Part shown: piece by piece, positions 52,667-60,517 of the stretch | How the letters are laid out: each line of letters begins with the position of its first letter | Numbering within the stretch: the first letter of the stretch is position 1 | NCBI RefSeq assembly: GCF_001277255.1 | Contig: NZ_CP012264.1 | Coordinates: 620,001 to 684,000 of the forward strand | Reading direction: 5' to 3' | Source of the DNA: Cronobacter condimenti 1330 | GTDB taxonomy: Bacteria > Pseudomonadota > Gammaproteobacteria > Enterobacterales > Enterobacteriaceae | DNA: 64,000 nt | Program-made: the position numbers and the translations under genes | Notes under the pieces: model-generated | Databases searched by the model: none | The model's input: only the letters and a program-made list of their open reading frames with translations | What the model was told of the DNA's origin: nothing

Positions 52667-54049
52667 GTGGCGAAAGCTCCAAAACGCGCATTTGTCTGTA
52701 ACGAGTGTGGTGCGGATTATCCGCGCTGGCAGGGGCAGTGCAGCGCCTGTCATGCCTGGAATACCATCACGGAAGTGCGTCTCGCCGCCTCGCCGCAAGC
52801 GGCGCGCAATGAACGTCTCTCCGGCTATGCGGGCAACGCGGGCGTAGCCAAAGTGCAGAAGCTCTCCGAGATAAGCCTGGAAGAACTGCCGCGCTTCTCC
52901 ACCGGCTTTAAAGAGTTCGACCGCGTACTGGGCGGCGGCGTGGTGCCGGGCAGCGCGATTCTGATTGGCGGTAGCCCCGGCGCCGGGAAATCAACGCTGT
53001 TGCTGCAAACGCTTTGTAAGCTCGCGCAGCAGATGAAAACGCTCTATGTCACCGGTGAAGAGTCGCTGCAACAGGTGGCGATGCGCGCGCACCGTCTGGG
53101 CCTGCCGACCACGAATCTCAACATGCTTTCCGAAACCAGCATCGAGCAGATTTGCCTTATTGCGGAAGAAGAACAGCCGAAGCTGATGGTCATCGACTCC
53201 ATTCAGGTGATGCATATGGCGGACGTGCAGTCGTCGCCAGGCAGCGTCGCCCAGGTGCGTGAAACCGCCGCCTATTTGACGCGCTTTGCGAAAACCCGCG
53301 GCGTGGCGATTGTCATGGTCGGTCACGTTACAAAAGATGGGTCGCTCGCAGGCCCGAAAGTGCTGGAGCACTGTATCGACTGCTCCGTGCTGCTGGATGG
53401 CGACGCCGACTCGCGTTTTCGCACGCTGCGCAGCCACAAGAACCGCTTCGGCGCGGTCAATGAGCTTGGCGTCTTCGCGATGACAGAGCAGGGGCTGCGT
53501 GAAGTCAGCAACCCGTCCGCTATTTTCTTAAGCCGCGGCGATGAAGTGACCTCCGGCAGCTCGGTGATGGTGGTCTGGGAAGGCACGCGCCCGCTTCTGG
53601 TGGAAATCCAGGCGCTGGTGGATCAGTCGATGATGGCAAACCCCAGACGTGTGGCGGTGGGCCTTGAGCAAAACCGGCTGGCGATTCTGCTTGCCGTGCT
53701 GCATCGCCACGGCGGCTTGCAGATGGCGGATCAGGATGTGTTTGTTAACGTCGTGGGCGGCGTGAAGGTCACTGAAACCAGCGCAGACCTGGCGCTGCTG
53801 CTGGCGATGGTGTCAAGCCTGCGCGATCGTCCGCTGCCACAGGATCTGGTAGTGTTTGGCGAAGTGGGCCTGGCCGGTGAAATCCGCCCAGTGCCAAGCG
53901 GGCAGGAACGTATCTCTGAGGCCGCGAAACACGGTTTTCGTCGCGCTATCGTCCCGGCGGCTAACGTGCCGAAAAAGGTGCCGGAAGGCATGCAGATTTT
54001 CGGTGTGAAAAAGCTCGCGGATGCGCTATCTGTCTTTGACGACTTATAA
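52667..54049 (+). CDS. radA: DNA repair protein RadA
   Basis: This 460-residue RecA-like motor promotes branch migration in recombination. It has a C4 zinc finger (CNECG...CSACH, about residues 10-27), Walker A GGSPGAGKST (about 97-106), the RadA-specific KNRFG motif, and a C-terminal Lon-protease-like domain (DVFVNVVGGVKV). The start is GTG at 52667 with AAGAGG upstream. It matches E. coli RadA. Confidence 0.96.
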   Translation: MAKAPKRAFVCNECGADYPRWQGQCSACHAWNTITEVRLAASPQAARNERLSGYAGNAGVAKVQKLSEISLEELPRFSTGFKEFDRVLGGGVVPGSAILIGGSPGAGKSTLLLQTLCKLAQQMKTLYVTGEESLQQVAMRAHRLGLPTTNLNMLSETSIEQICLIAEEEQPKLMVIDSIQVMHMADVQSSPGSVAQVRETAAYLTRFAKTRGVAIVMVGHVTKDGSLAGPKVLEHCIDCSVLLDGDADSRFRTLRSHKNRFGAVNELGVFAMTEQGLREVSNPSAIFLSRGDEVTSGSSVMVVWEGTRPLLVEIQALVDQSMMANPRRVAVGLEQNRLAILLAVLHRHGGLQMADQDVFVNVVGGVKVTETSADLALLLAMVSSLRDRPLPQDLVVFGEVGLAGEIRPVPSGQERISEAAKHGFRRAIVPAANVPKKVPEGMQIFGVKKLADALSVFDDL

Positions 54050-54222
54050 TTTTACCCGTCATACTCAACCTGCATCTTTGTTGGCTGCCTTCATTCACCC
54101 CGGTCGTTTACAAGATAAGCGCCTGGGGTTCATTTCGTTGCCGCGTCGATGCAAATTGAATTCTTCAGGGTGAAAAACCTTTTTATATAACCCCGTCATG
54201 CTTTTGCAGGAGGCAGCGCATT

Positions 54223-55452
54223 TTGTCATTCGACTATCTCAAAACCGCTATTCGCCAGAAGGGTTGCACGTTACAGCAGGTGGCAGATGCCAGCGGCATG
54301 ACCAAGGGCTATTTAAGCCAGCTGCTTAACGCCAAAATCAAAAGCCCCAGCGCGCAAAAACTCGAAGCCCTGCACCGGTTTCTCGGCCTGGAGTTCCCGC
54401 GCCGGCAGAAGCGCGTGGGCGTGGTGTTCGGCAAATTTTACCCGCTGCATACCGGCCATATTTATCTGATCCAGCGCGCCTGTAGCCAGGTTGATGAGCT
54501 GCATATCATCATGGGTTATGACGAAAAACGCGACCGTACGCTGTTTGAAGAGAGCGCGATGTCGCAGCAGCCGACCATCAGCGACCGTTTGCGCTGGCTG
54601 CTGCAAACGTTCAAATACCAGAAGAACATCCGTATTCACGCGTTCAATGAAGAGGGCATGGAGCCGTATCCGCACGGCTGGGATGTCTGGAGCGAAGGGA
54701 TCAACGCGTTTATGGAGGAGAAGGGCATAGCGCCTGATTCTATCTATACCTCCGAGGAGTCCGACGCGCCGCAGTACCGCGAACATCTGGGTATTGAGAC
54801 CGTCATTATCGATCCCAAACGCACCTTTATGAACATCAGCGGCGCGCAGATCCGCGCAAACCCGTTCCGCTACTGGGAGTATATCCCCACCGAAGTGAAG
54901 CCGTTTTTTGTGCGTACCGTGGCTATCCTTGGCGGGGAGTCGAGCGGTAAATCGATGCTGGTGAATAAGCTCGCCAATATCTTCAATACGACCAGCGCCT
55001 GGGAATATGGCCGCGACTATGTGTTCTCGCATTTAGGCGGAGACGAGATGGCGCTGCAATATTCCGATTACGATAAAATCGCGCTCGGCCACGCCCAGTA
55101 CATTGATTTCGCAGTGAAATATGCAAATAAAGTGGCATTTATCGACACGGATTTCGTGACCACTCAGGCGTTTTGCAAAAAGTATGAAGGGCGCGAACAC
55201 CCCTTTGTGCAGGCGCTGGTGGATGAATATCGCTTCGATCTGGTGATTTTGCTGGAAAACAATACGCCGTGGGTGGCGGACGGGCTCAGAAGTCTCGGCA
55301 GCTCCGTGGATCGTAAAGCGTTTCAGTCGCTGCTGGTGTCGATGCTTGAAGAGAACCATATCGACTATGTGCATGTTGAGGAGCCGGATTACGACACCCG
55401 TTTCCTGCGCTGCGTGGATTTGGTGAAACAGCTCATGGGCGAGCAGGCGTAG
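54223..55452 (+). CDS. nadR: NadR, NAD regulator with NMN adenylyltransferase and NmR kinase
   Basis: This 409-residue three-function protein has an N-terminal helix-turn-helix (about 1-60, TLQQVADASGMTKGYLSQLLN). An NMN adenylyltransferase domain follows (about 62-230) with GKFYPLHTGH. The C-terminal ribosylnicotinamide kinase domain has Walker A GGESSGKS (Ser-Met follows, where E. coli has Ser-Thr). It represses NAD synthesis genes and salvages nicotinamide riboside. The start is TTG at 54223 with AGGAGG upstream. Confidence 0.95.
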   Translation: MSFDYLKTAIRQKGCTLQQVADASGMTKGYLSQLLNAKIKSPSAQKLEALHRFLGLEFPRRQKRVGVVFGKFYPLHTGHIYLIQRACSQVDELHIIMGYDEKRDRTLFEESAMSQQPTISDRLRWLLQTFKYQKNIRIHAFNEEGMEPYPHGWDVWSEGINAFMEEKGIAPDSIYTSEESDAPQYREHLGIETVIIDPKRTFMNISGAQIRANPFRYWEYIPTEVKPFFVRTVAILGGESSGKSMLVNKLANIFNTTSAWEYGRDYVFSHLGGDEMALQYSDYDKIALGHAQYIDFAVKYANKVAFIDTDFVTTQAFCKKYEGREHPFVQALVDEYRFDLVILLENNTPWVADGLRSLGSSVDRKAFQSLLVSMLEENHIDYVHVEEPDYDTRFLRCVDLVKQLMGEQA

Positions 55453-55547
55453 CCGCCGCTTGTGTGTCAACGGTGGGTGCGCCGCGCTTACCGTTACGAT
55501 GAAATATCGCCCATAAGTGGCACCGCCATTACACACCCGCGCCGCTG

Positions 55548-55577
55548 TACCCCCTCTTCCTTCGGGCCGAGGGGGTA
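55548..55577. terminator. Hairpin between convergent nadR and the oxidoreductase gene
   Basis: TACCCCCTC and GAGGGGGTA are perfect 9-bp arms around a 12-base loop. Neither strand has a long T run, so it is a possible bidirectional terminator. Confidence 0.5.
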
Positions 55578-55590
55578 TCGTCTGGGGTGA

Positions 55591-56592
55591 TTAAAACTCT
55601 ACCACCACTTTGCCGCGCATGTGGCCTTCCAGCACCTTGCGATGCGCGTTTGTCATACTCTCAACGCTTAAGCCGTGGAAAGTCTCACTCAATGCGCTTT
55701 CCACCTCGCCTGCGTCCACCAGTTTTGCCACTTCATTCAAAATCTCGCCCTGGCGCGCCATATCGGCGGTCTGGTACATACTGCGGGTGTACATAAATTC
55801 CCAGTGCAGGGCGGCGGATTTCGATTTCAGCGCGTCCTGATCCAGCGGGTGCGCATTTTCTACAATGCTGCAAATATGTCCCTGCGGCGCAATAAGCTGG
55901 CTCACCGCTGCCCAGTGGCCGTCGGTATCATTGAGAATGAAAATATAATCCACAAACTTGATACCCTGTTTCGACAGTTCGCCTGGAAGGTCGTGATAAC
56001 TCACCACGAGATCCGCGCCGCGATCGCGGCACCACTGCGCGGAATCTTCACGTGAAGCGGTCGCAATAATCTTCGCTTTGCTGTGCAGTCTGGCGAACGG
56101 GATTGCGAGCGACCCAACACCACCCGCGCCGCCGATAATCAGCAGCGTTTTATCGTCACCTGCCTCCTGAATATGGAGACGTTCAAACAGTCCTTCCCAT
56201 GCGGTCAGCGCGGTCAGCGGAATGGCCGCAGCAGCAGCCCAGGAGAGCGTGCGCGGTTTATGCCCAACGATACGGGAGTCAATCAACTGATGGCTGGCGT
56301 TGCTGCCCGGACGGGTAATATCACCGGCGTAATACACCTCATCACCAGTCTTAAAACCGTTCACTTTGCTACCGACAGCGGTCACGATGCCGCTGGCGTC
56401 CCAGCCCAGCACGCGCGGCGCCGCTAAGCCATTTTGCTTAAGGCTGGCATGTACTTTGGTATCAACCGGATTAACAGAGACCGCTTTTACTTCGACCAGC
56501 AGATCGTAATCACCGGGCTGCGGCATCGGCTGCGTAATTTCGATAAAGCTTTCTGGCGAATCGGGGTTAACGGCAATAGCTTTAACAGACAT
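55591..56592 (-). CDS. Zinc-type alcohol dehydrogenase-like / quinone oxidoreductase
   Basis: This 333-residue MDR-superfamily protein has a GroES-like N-terminal domain (VNPVDTKVH, RVLGWDASGIV) and a Rossmann domain with IIGGAGGVGSLAIPFA (about 152-167). It lacks the catalytic and structural zinc Cys sets, so it is a zinc-free NADPH oxidoreductase of the quinone-reductase type. It is divergent from a LysR regulator that probably controls it. The substrate is unknown. It is not part of the E. coli nadR neighbourhood. Confidence 0.85.
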   Translation of the reverse strand: MSVKAIAVNPDSPESFIEITQPMPQPGDYDLLVEVKAVSVNPVDTKVHASLKQNGLAAPRVLGWDASGIVTAVGSKVNGFKTGDEVYYAGDITRPGSNASHQLIDSRIVGHKPRTLSWAAAAAIPLTALTAWEGLFERLHIQEAGDDKTLLIIGGAGGVGSLAIPFARLHSKAKIIATASREDSAQWCRDRGADLVVSYHDLPGELSKQGIKFVDYIFILNDTDGHWAAVSQLIAPQGHICSIVENAHPLDQDALKSKSAALHWEFMYTRSMYQTADMARQGEILNEVAKLVDAGEVESALSETFHGLSVESMTNAHRKVLEGHMRGKVVVEF

Positions 56593-56680
56593 GGTAGATT
56601 CCTTTAGACGAGTTCGTTTGGAGAGTCATGCGTTGAATGTAGTCTATGCGCGCCCGCCGGAAGTGATAAGATGGACAATC

Positions 56681-56692
56681 CAGAACGTTCTG
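56681..56692. promoter_or_regulatory. Palindrome between the oxidoreductase and LysR genes
   Basis: CAGAACGTTCTG is a perfect 12-bp palindrome, 21 bp before the LysR start and 88 bp from the divergent oxidoreductase start. It is a candidate LysR-regulator binding site. Confidence 0.45.
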
Positions 56693-56712
56693 TTCGTGTG
56701 AGATGAACAATC

Positions 56713-57615
56713 ATGTTTAAGCAACTGCAGGATATGGCGCTTTTCGCGCTGGTGGCAGAGACCGGCAGCTTCACGGCGGCAGCGCAGAAAGCGGGCCTGC
56801 CGAAATCGAGCGTCAGCCAGCGCATCAGCCAGCTTGAGGCGCATATCGGGCTGCGGCTGCTTAATCGCACCACGCGAACGCTGAGCCTGACATTCGCGGG
56901 CGAACATTACCTTGTGCACTGCCGCGATATGCTGGAGGCCAGCGAGCGAGCGGAGCTCGCCGTACAGCGTCTGCGCGATAATCCGAGCGGCCGCCTGCGT
57001 ATCACAAGCCCTGCGGGGATCGGCGCGACGTTGCTGGCGCGCATGAATGCTGAATTTCTCGCAAAATACCCGGATATCACGCTGGAAGTGTTTATCTCGG
57101 ATGACGTGCGGGATTTGGTTATGGAGGGTTTTGACGTGGCATTGCGTACTGGCAAACCGCAGGATTCCTCACTAATTGGCCGTAAAATTGGCCATTGCCC
57201 ACGCTATCTGCTCGCCTCACCAGATTATCTGTCACGTTACCCGGCGCTCACACACCCCACACAGCTGGCGGAGCACCGCGTCATTGTCCATCGCGCCTGG
57301 ACGCAATGGCAGCTTCAGCGCGATCGCGAGCACTATGTGTGCCATCTGAACCCGATACACCAGACGGATAATTTGCTCTATGCCCGTGAAAGCGCGCTGG
57401 CCGGAGCGGGGATCACGTTACTGCCCGCTTTTCTGCTGGATGATATGACCCGCCCGGCGGCGCTGGTGAATATCCTGCCTGAATGGACGGTTACCGGAAA
57501 CGATCTTTATCTTGTTTATCCGGGCCGCAAACTCAACGCGCCTGCGCTGGTCAGCTATATTAATTTTGCACTGGAATACAAAGGTGTTACGCAGTTTTAT
57601 GATAAAAAAGTTTAA
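56713..57615 (+). CDS. LysR-family transcriptional regulator
   Basis: This 300-residue regulator has an N-terminal winged helix-turn-helix (about 5-62, MALFALVAETGSFTAAAQKAGLPKSSVSQRISQLE). The substrate-binding domain (about 90-295) contains GRLRITSPAGIGATLL. It belongs to the AaeR/DmlR-like LysR group. It is divergent from the oxidoreductase, its likely target. The inducer is unknown. Confidence 0.88.
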   Translation: MFKQLQDMALFALVAETGSFTAAAQKAGLPKSSVSQRISQLEAHIGLRLLNRTTRTLSLTFAGEHYLVHCRDMLEASERAELAVQRLRDNPSGRLRITSPAGIGATLLARMNAEFLAKYPDITLEVFISDDVRDLVMEGFDVALRTGKPQDSSLIGRKIGHCPRYLLASPDYLSRYPALTHPTQLAEHRVIVHRAWTQWQLQRDREHYVCHLNPIHQTDNLLYARESALAGAGITLLPAFLLDDMTRPAALVNILPEWTVTGNDLYLVYPGRKLNAPALVSYINFALEYKGVTQFYDKKV

Positions 57616-57963
57616 CCTGATTATTAAAAGCGTAATTTAATATTTGAGCGGGTAATAAAAGACATTATTAAAAACATACGTTTTACCCCTCCAAAAAAAG
57701 AAACCCAACATAAGTTATTTATGTAGATGATAGTTTGTGATAGTTTACCGCCTGAATTATTGTCGCGCCCCTCTGCTGCCGAATTTTCTCAATAATACAT
57801 TCGGCAAATAATAAATGAGATTTAATTAACGCGGGTTATATTTACGCGGGCAATGCCTCGCGTGTATGCCTGTGTTTTTTGCCGGTAGCCGATGCGCGTG
57901 TCTTTGAGGCAATGGGTATATCCCATGGCGGTAGCCTGTTCGCCGCTCTTACTGGAATCTGTT
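57616..57963 (+). promoter_or_regulatory. AT-rich promoter and leader of the kps locus
   Basis: These 348 bases before kpsM hold no gene I can support. The first 220 are AT-rich, with a GATAGTTT direct repeat near 57728-57745. The end is more GC-rich and contains GGTAGC (57884-57889) and the ops element (57927). This fits a long untranslated leader under RfaH control. No LysR terminator is visible. Confidence 0.6.
57927..57937 (+). promoter_or_regulatory. ops (JUMPstart) element for RfaH recruitment
   Basis: GGCGGTAGCCT matches the ops core GGCGGTAGNNT exactly, 27 bp before the kpsM ATG. A small hairpin (ATGGG-TATAT-CCCAT) lies immediately upstream. RfaH should be recruited here to reduce termination along the capsule operon. 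Confidence 0.8.
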
Positions 57964-58740
57964 ATGAAAAGGCATGGGCTGGATGTCCAGCGCGCCACTG
58001 TACTGGCGCTATTTTTACGTGAGATTAAAACTCGGTTCGGGAAATTCCGTTTAGGCTACGGCTGGGCATTGCTTGAGCCTCTGCTACATCTCGCTATTCT
58101 GCTTTTCGTGCTCGACTTTGTGATGGAGCGAACGCTACCTGATATTTCGTTCCCGGTTTTTTTATTAAGCGGCATTATTCCTTATTTTATTTTTAGCAAT
58201 ATTACCAGCCGTTCTGTTAATGCCATCGAGGCGAACCAGGGGCTTTTTAATTATCGCCCCGTCCGACCCGTCGATACTATTATTGCCCGCACGCTGCTTG
58301 AGGCCAGCATCTACATTGTGGTTTACCTTCTGTTGCTCGTATTTCTGGCGATGATGGGGGAGGAGTTTACTTGTTCTCATCTGTTAACGCTCTTCTGCGT
58401 CTGGTTATGTCTGATCATGTGTTCTTTCGGTACCGGGCTTATTTTTATGGCCGCAGGCAATGCCTTCCCCGAGGCTGAAAAGTTTCTGCCACTGCTGACG
58501 CGCCCGCTCTATTTCATCTCCTGCGTGATGTATTCCCTGAATGCCATTCCGCAGGAATATCAGCGCTGGGTCGTCTGGAACCCGCTGGTACATATCATAG
58601 AGCTGACGCGGCAATCGCTCGCGATCAGCTACGCGAGCGAAGGCGCGAGCCTTACTTATCTCGCGATGAGCACGCTGGTTGTGCTTTTTACTGGCCTTGC
58701 GCTTTATCGTCATCAGGAAGAGGCGATGCTCACCTCATGA
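57964..58740 (+). CDS. kpsM: Capsule polysaccharide ABC transporter permease
   Basis: This 258-residue inner-membrane permease of the ABC-2 type has six helices. It shows close KpsM motifs: ALFLREIKTRFGKFRLGY near the N-terminus, PDISFPVFLLSGIIPYF, and IEANQGLFNYRPVRPVDTIIAR. I chose the ATG at 57964 because it gives exactly the E. coli KpsM length. The frame open from 57892 would read through the ops element. With KpsT it exports a lipid-linked polysaccharide. It overlaps kpsT by ATGA. Confidence 0.93.
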   Translation: MKRHGLDVQRATVLALFLREIKTRFGKFRLGYGWALLEPLLHLAILLFVLDFVMERTLPDISFPVFLLSGIIPYFIFSNITSRSVNAIEANQGLFNYRPVRPVDTIIARTLLEASIYIVVYLLLLVFLAMMGEEFTCSHLLTLFCVWLCLIMCSFGTGLIFMAAGNAFPEAEKFLPLLTRPLYFISCVMYSLNAIPQEYQRWVVWNPLVHIIELTRQSLAISYASEGASLTYLAMSTLVVLFTGLALYRHQEEAMLTS

Positions 58741-59402
58741 TAACCATCGAAAACCTCACGAAATCCTACCGCACGCCTGCGGGGCGGCACTATGTCTTTA
58801 AGGATTTGAACCTGACCTTTCCGGCGGGGCAGAGCGTGGCGCTGATTGGGCGTAACGGCGCGGGCAAATCCACCTTGCTGCGCATGATTGGCGGCACGGA
58901 TAACCCGGACAGCGGGCGCATTGTCTCTGACGCCACGATCTCCTGGCCCGTCGGCCTGGCGGGCGGTTTTCAGGGCAGCCTGACGGGCCGGGAAAACGTT
59001 AAATTCGTCGCGCGGCTTTATGCCTCAAAAGAGGAGCTGCGCCAGAAAGTAGCGTTTGTCGAGGCGTTCGCCGAGCTCGGTAAATACTTTGATATGCCGG
59101 TCAAAGCCTACTCGTCCGGCATGAAGGCGCGGCTTGGTTTTGGGCTGAGCATGGCGTTTACATTTGATTATTATCTGGTGGATGAAGTCACCGCCGTAGG
59201 CGATGCCAGCTTTCGTAAAAAATGCGAGACGTTGTTTGAAGCGCGTCACCGCGAGTCTTGCTTTTTAATGGTGTCGCATAACCTTAATTCTCTGAAGCAG
59301 TACTGTGATGCGGCGGTGTTTATTGGCCGGGAAAATCACGTTCAGTATTACGACGATGTCGATGACGCCATTAATGCCTATAAGGCACAGGAAAATCTGT
59401 AA
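58737..59402 (+). CDS. kpsT: Capsule polysaccharide ABC transporter ATPase
   Basis: This 221-residue ATPase has Walker A GRNGAGKST (residues 38-46), the ABC signature SSGMKARLGFG (about 125-135), Walker B YYLVDEV and the H-loop MVSHNL. It matches KpsT of group 2 capsule systems. It energises export of the polysaccharide through KpsM. Confidence 0.94.
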   Translation: MITIENLTKSYRTPAGRHYVFKDLNLTFPAGQSVALIGRNGAGKSTLLRMIGGTDNPDSGRIVSDATISWPVGLAGGFQGSLTGRENVKFVARLYASKEELRQKVAFVEAFAELGKYFDMPVKAYSSGMKARLGFGLSMAFTFDYYLVDEVTAVGDASFRKKCETLFEARHRESCFLMVSHNLNSLKQYCDAAVFIGRENHVQYYDDVDDAINAYKAQENL

Positions 59403-59404
59403 TC

Positions 59405-60517
59405 ATGTTATACAGAAAAGCCCGCAAGCTGCTCGCGTCCCCCGGCATGTTCCTGAGAGATTACCTTCTTAAAACGCACCCGCTTATTTTTAATGAAATT
59501 CATTGTCCGGTAACGGAGGAAGGCGTGTTGCTTAAGCATGACCTCGCGCTGGAGCGCATGTTTGAGGTTAACTTTCCGGTGGATGTGGTTTTTACCTGGG
59601 TTGATAACGGCGATCCGCACTGGGCAAGAAAATTTCAGCAGTACCGGCGCAGTCATCTGCAAACGGGTGGAAATACGGATGCTGACCTTGCCCGTTTTGA
59701 TAACCATAATGAAATCTATTATTCAGTGTTGAGCGTATTGCGGTTTATGCCCTGGGTGCGCTTTATCTATATTGTCGTCGATGGGCATTCTCTACCCTGG
59801 GCCAGGCATATAGAAAAGATTAAGCTTATCTCTCATGCAGAGATTATTCCGCCGCAATATCTGCCTACGTTTAACTCGCACGTCATCGAAGCGCATTTAC
59901 ATCTTATTCCGGGGCTTGCCGAACATTTTATCTATTTTAATGATGATGTGTTTGTGGCGCGCGAGCTGCCGGCAAGTCATTTTTTCAGAAGTAACGGTCT
60001 GGCGTCGCTCTTTATCGCCGGTAAGAGCCTGACGGCGATGGCGCAGCGCGGGAGCCCGACACCGGCGCTCGCCGCGTCGTTGAACGCCCGCGCGCTGCTT
60101 GCAGACGACACCGGCTTTACACCCGATGCGCCGCTGGCTCACACCTATGTGCCGCTGCGTAAAAGCCTTTTTTCCGAAACCCGACAGCGATACCGCCAGC
60201 AAATCGAGGCGTTCCTGCACTGTAAATTCAGAAGCGACAACGATTTGAATCTGCCGACGTTTCTGGTGCCCTGGCTGACCTATATCCGGGGGATGGCCGC
60301 GCCGGCAAGGGATATCTGTTATTACTTTAACGTACGCTCGCCCGCCGCCAAAATGCATTATTGCGCGCTGATTGATGGACAACAGAATAATGTCTCGCCG
60401 CATTCCTTCTGCGCTAATGATTTTTCTTCACGTAACACAAGTACTCATCACTATCAGCACCAACTGATTGACATGCTGGAAACATATTTTGAAAATGGAA
60501 CGCACAAAAATGTTTAG
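59405..60517 (+). CDS. Stealth-family sugar-phosphate transferase
   Basis: This 370-residue protein has the Stealth conserved regions. CR1 is VDVVFTWVDNGDP (about 59-71), CR2 starts NHNEIYYSVLSVLRFMPWVRFIYIVVDG (about 100-127), and CR3 contains FIYFNDDVFV with D180 and D181. A His/Asp-containing C-terminus (SDNDLNLPTFLVPW) follows. Such proteins join hexose- or amino-sugar-1-phosphate to a growing chain, making phosphodiester-linked capsules. It starts 2 bp after kpsT and overlaps the next gene by 8 bp. The sugar is unknown. Confidence 0.85.
   Translation: MLYRKARKLLASPGMFLRDYLLKTHPLIFNEIHCPVTEEGVLLKHDLALERMFEVNFPVDVVFTWVDNGDPHWARKFQQYRRSHLQTGGNTDADLARFDNHNEIYYSVLSVLRFMPWVRFIYIVVDGHSLPWARHIEKIKLISHAEIIPPQYLPTFNSHVIEAHLHLIPGLAEHFIYFNDDVFVARELPASHFFRSNGLASLFIAGKSLTAMAQRGSPTPALAASLNARALLADDTGFTPDAPLAHTYVPLRKSLFSETRQRYRQQIEAFLHCKFRSDNDLNLPTFLVPWLTYIRGMAAPARDICYYFNVRSPAAKMHYCALIDGQQNNVSPHSFCANDFSSRNTSTHHYQHQLIDMLETYFENGTHKNV

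Noticed and set aside
55591..56592. Zinc-dependent alcohol dehydrogenase
   Set aside because: The zinc-binding Cys and His sets are missing, so it is better described as a zinc-free MDR oxidoreductase.
57892..57963. 24-residue N-terminal extension of KpsM
   Set aside because: It would translate the ops element and exceeds the family length. The internal ATG gives exactly the KpsM length.
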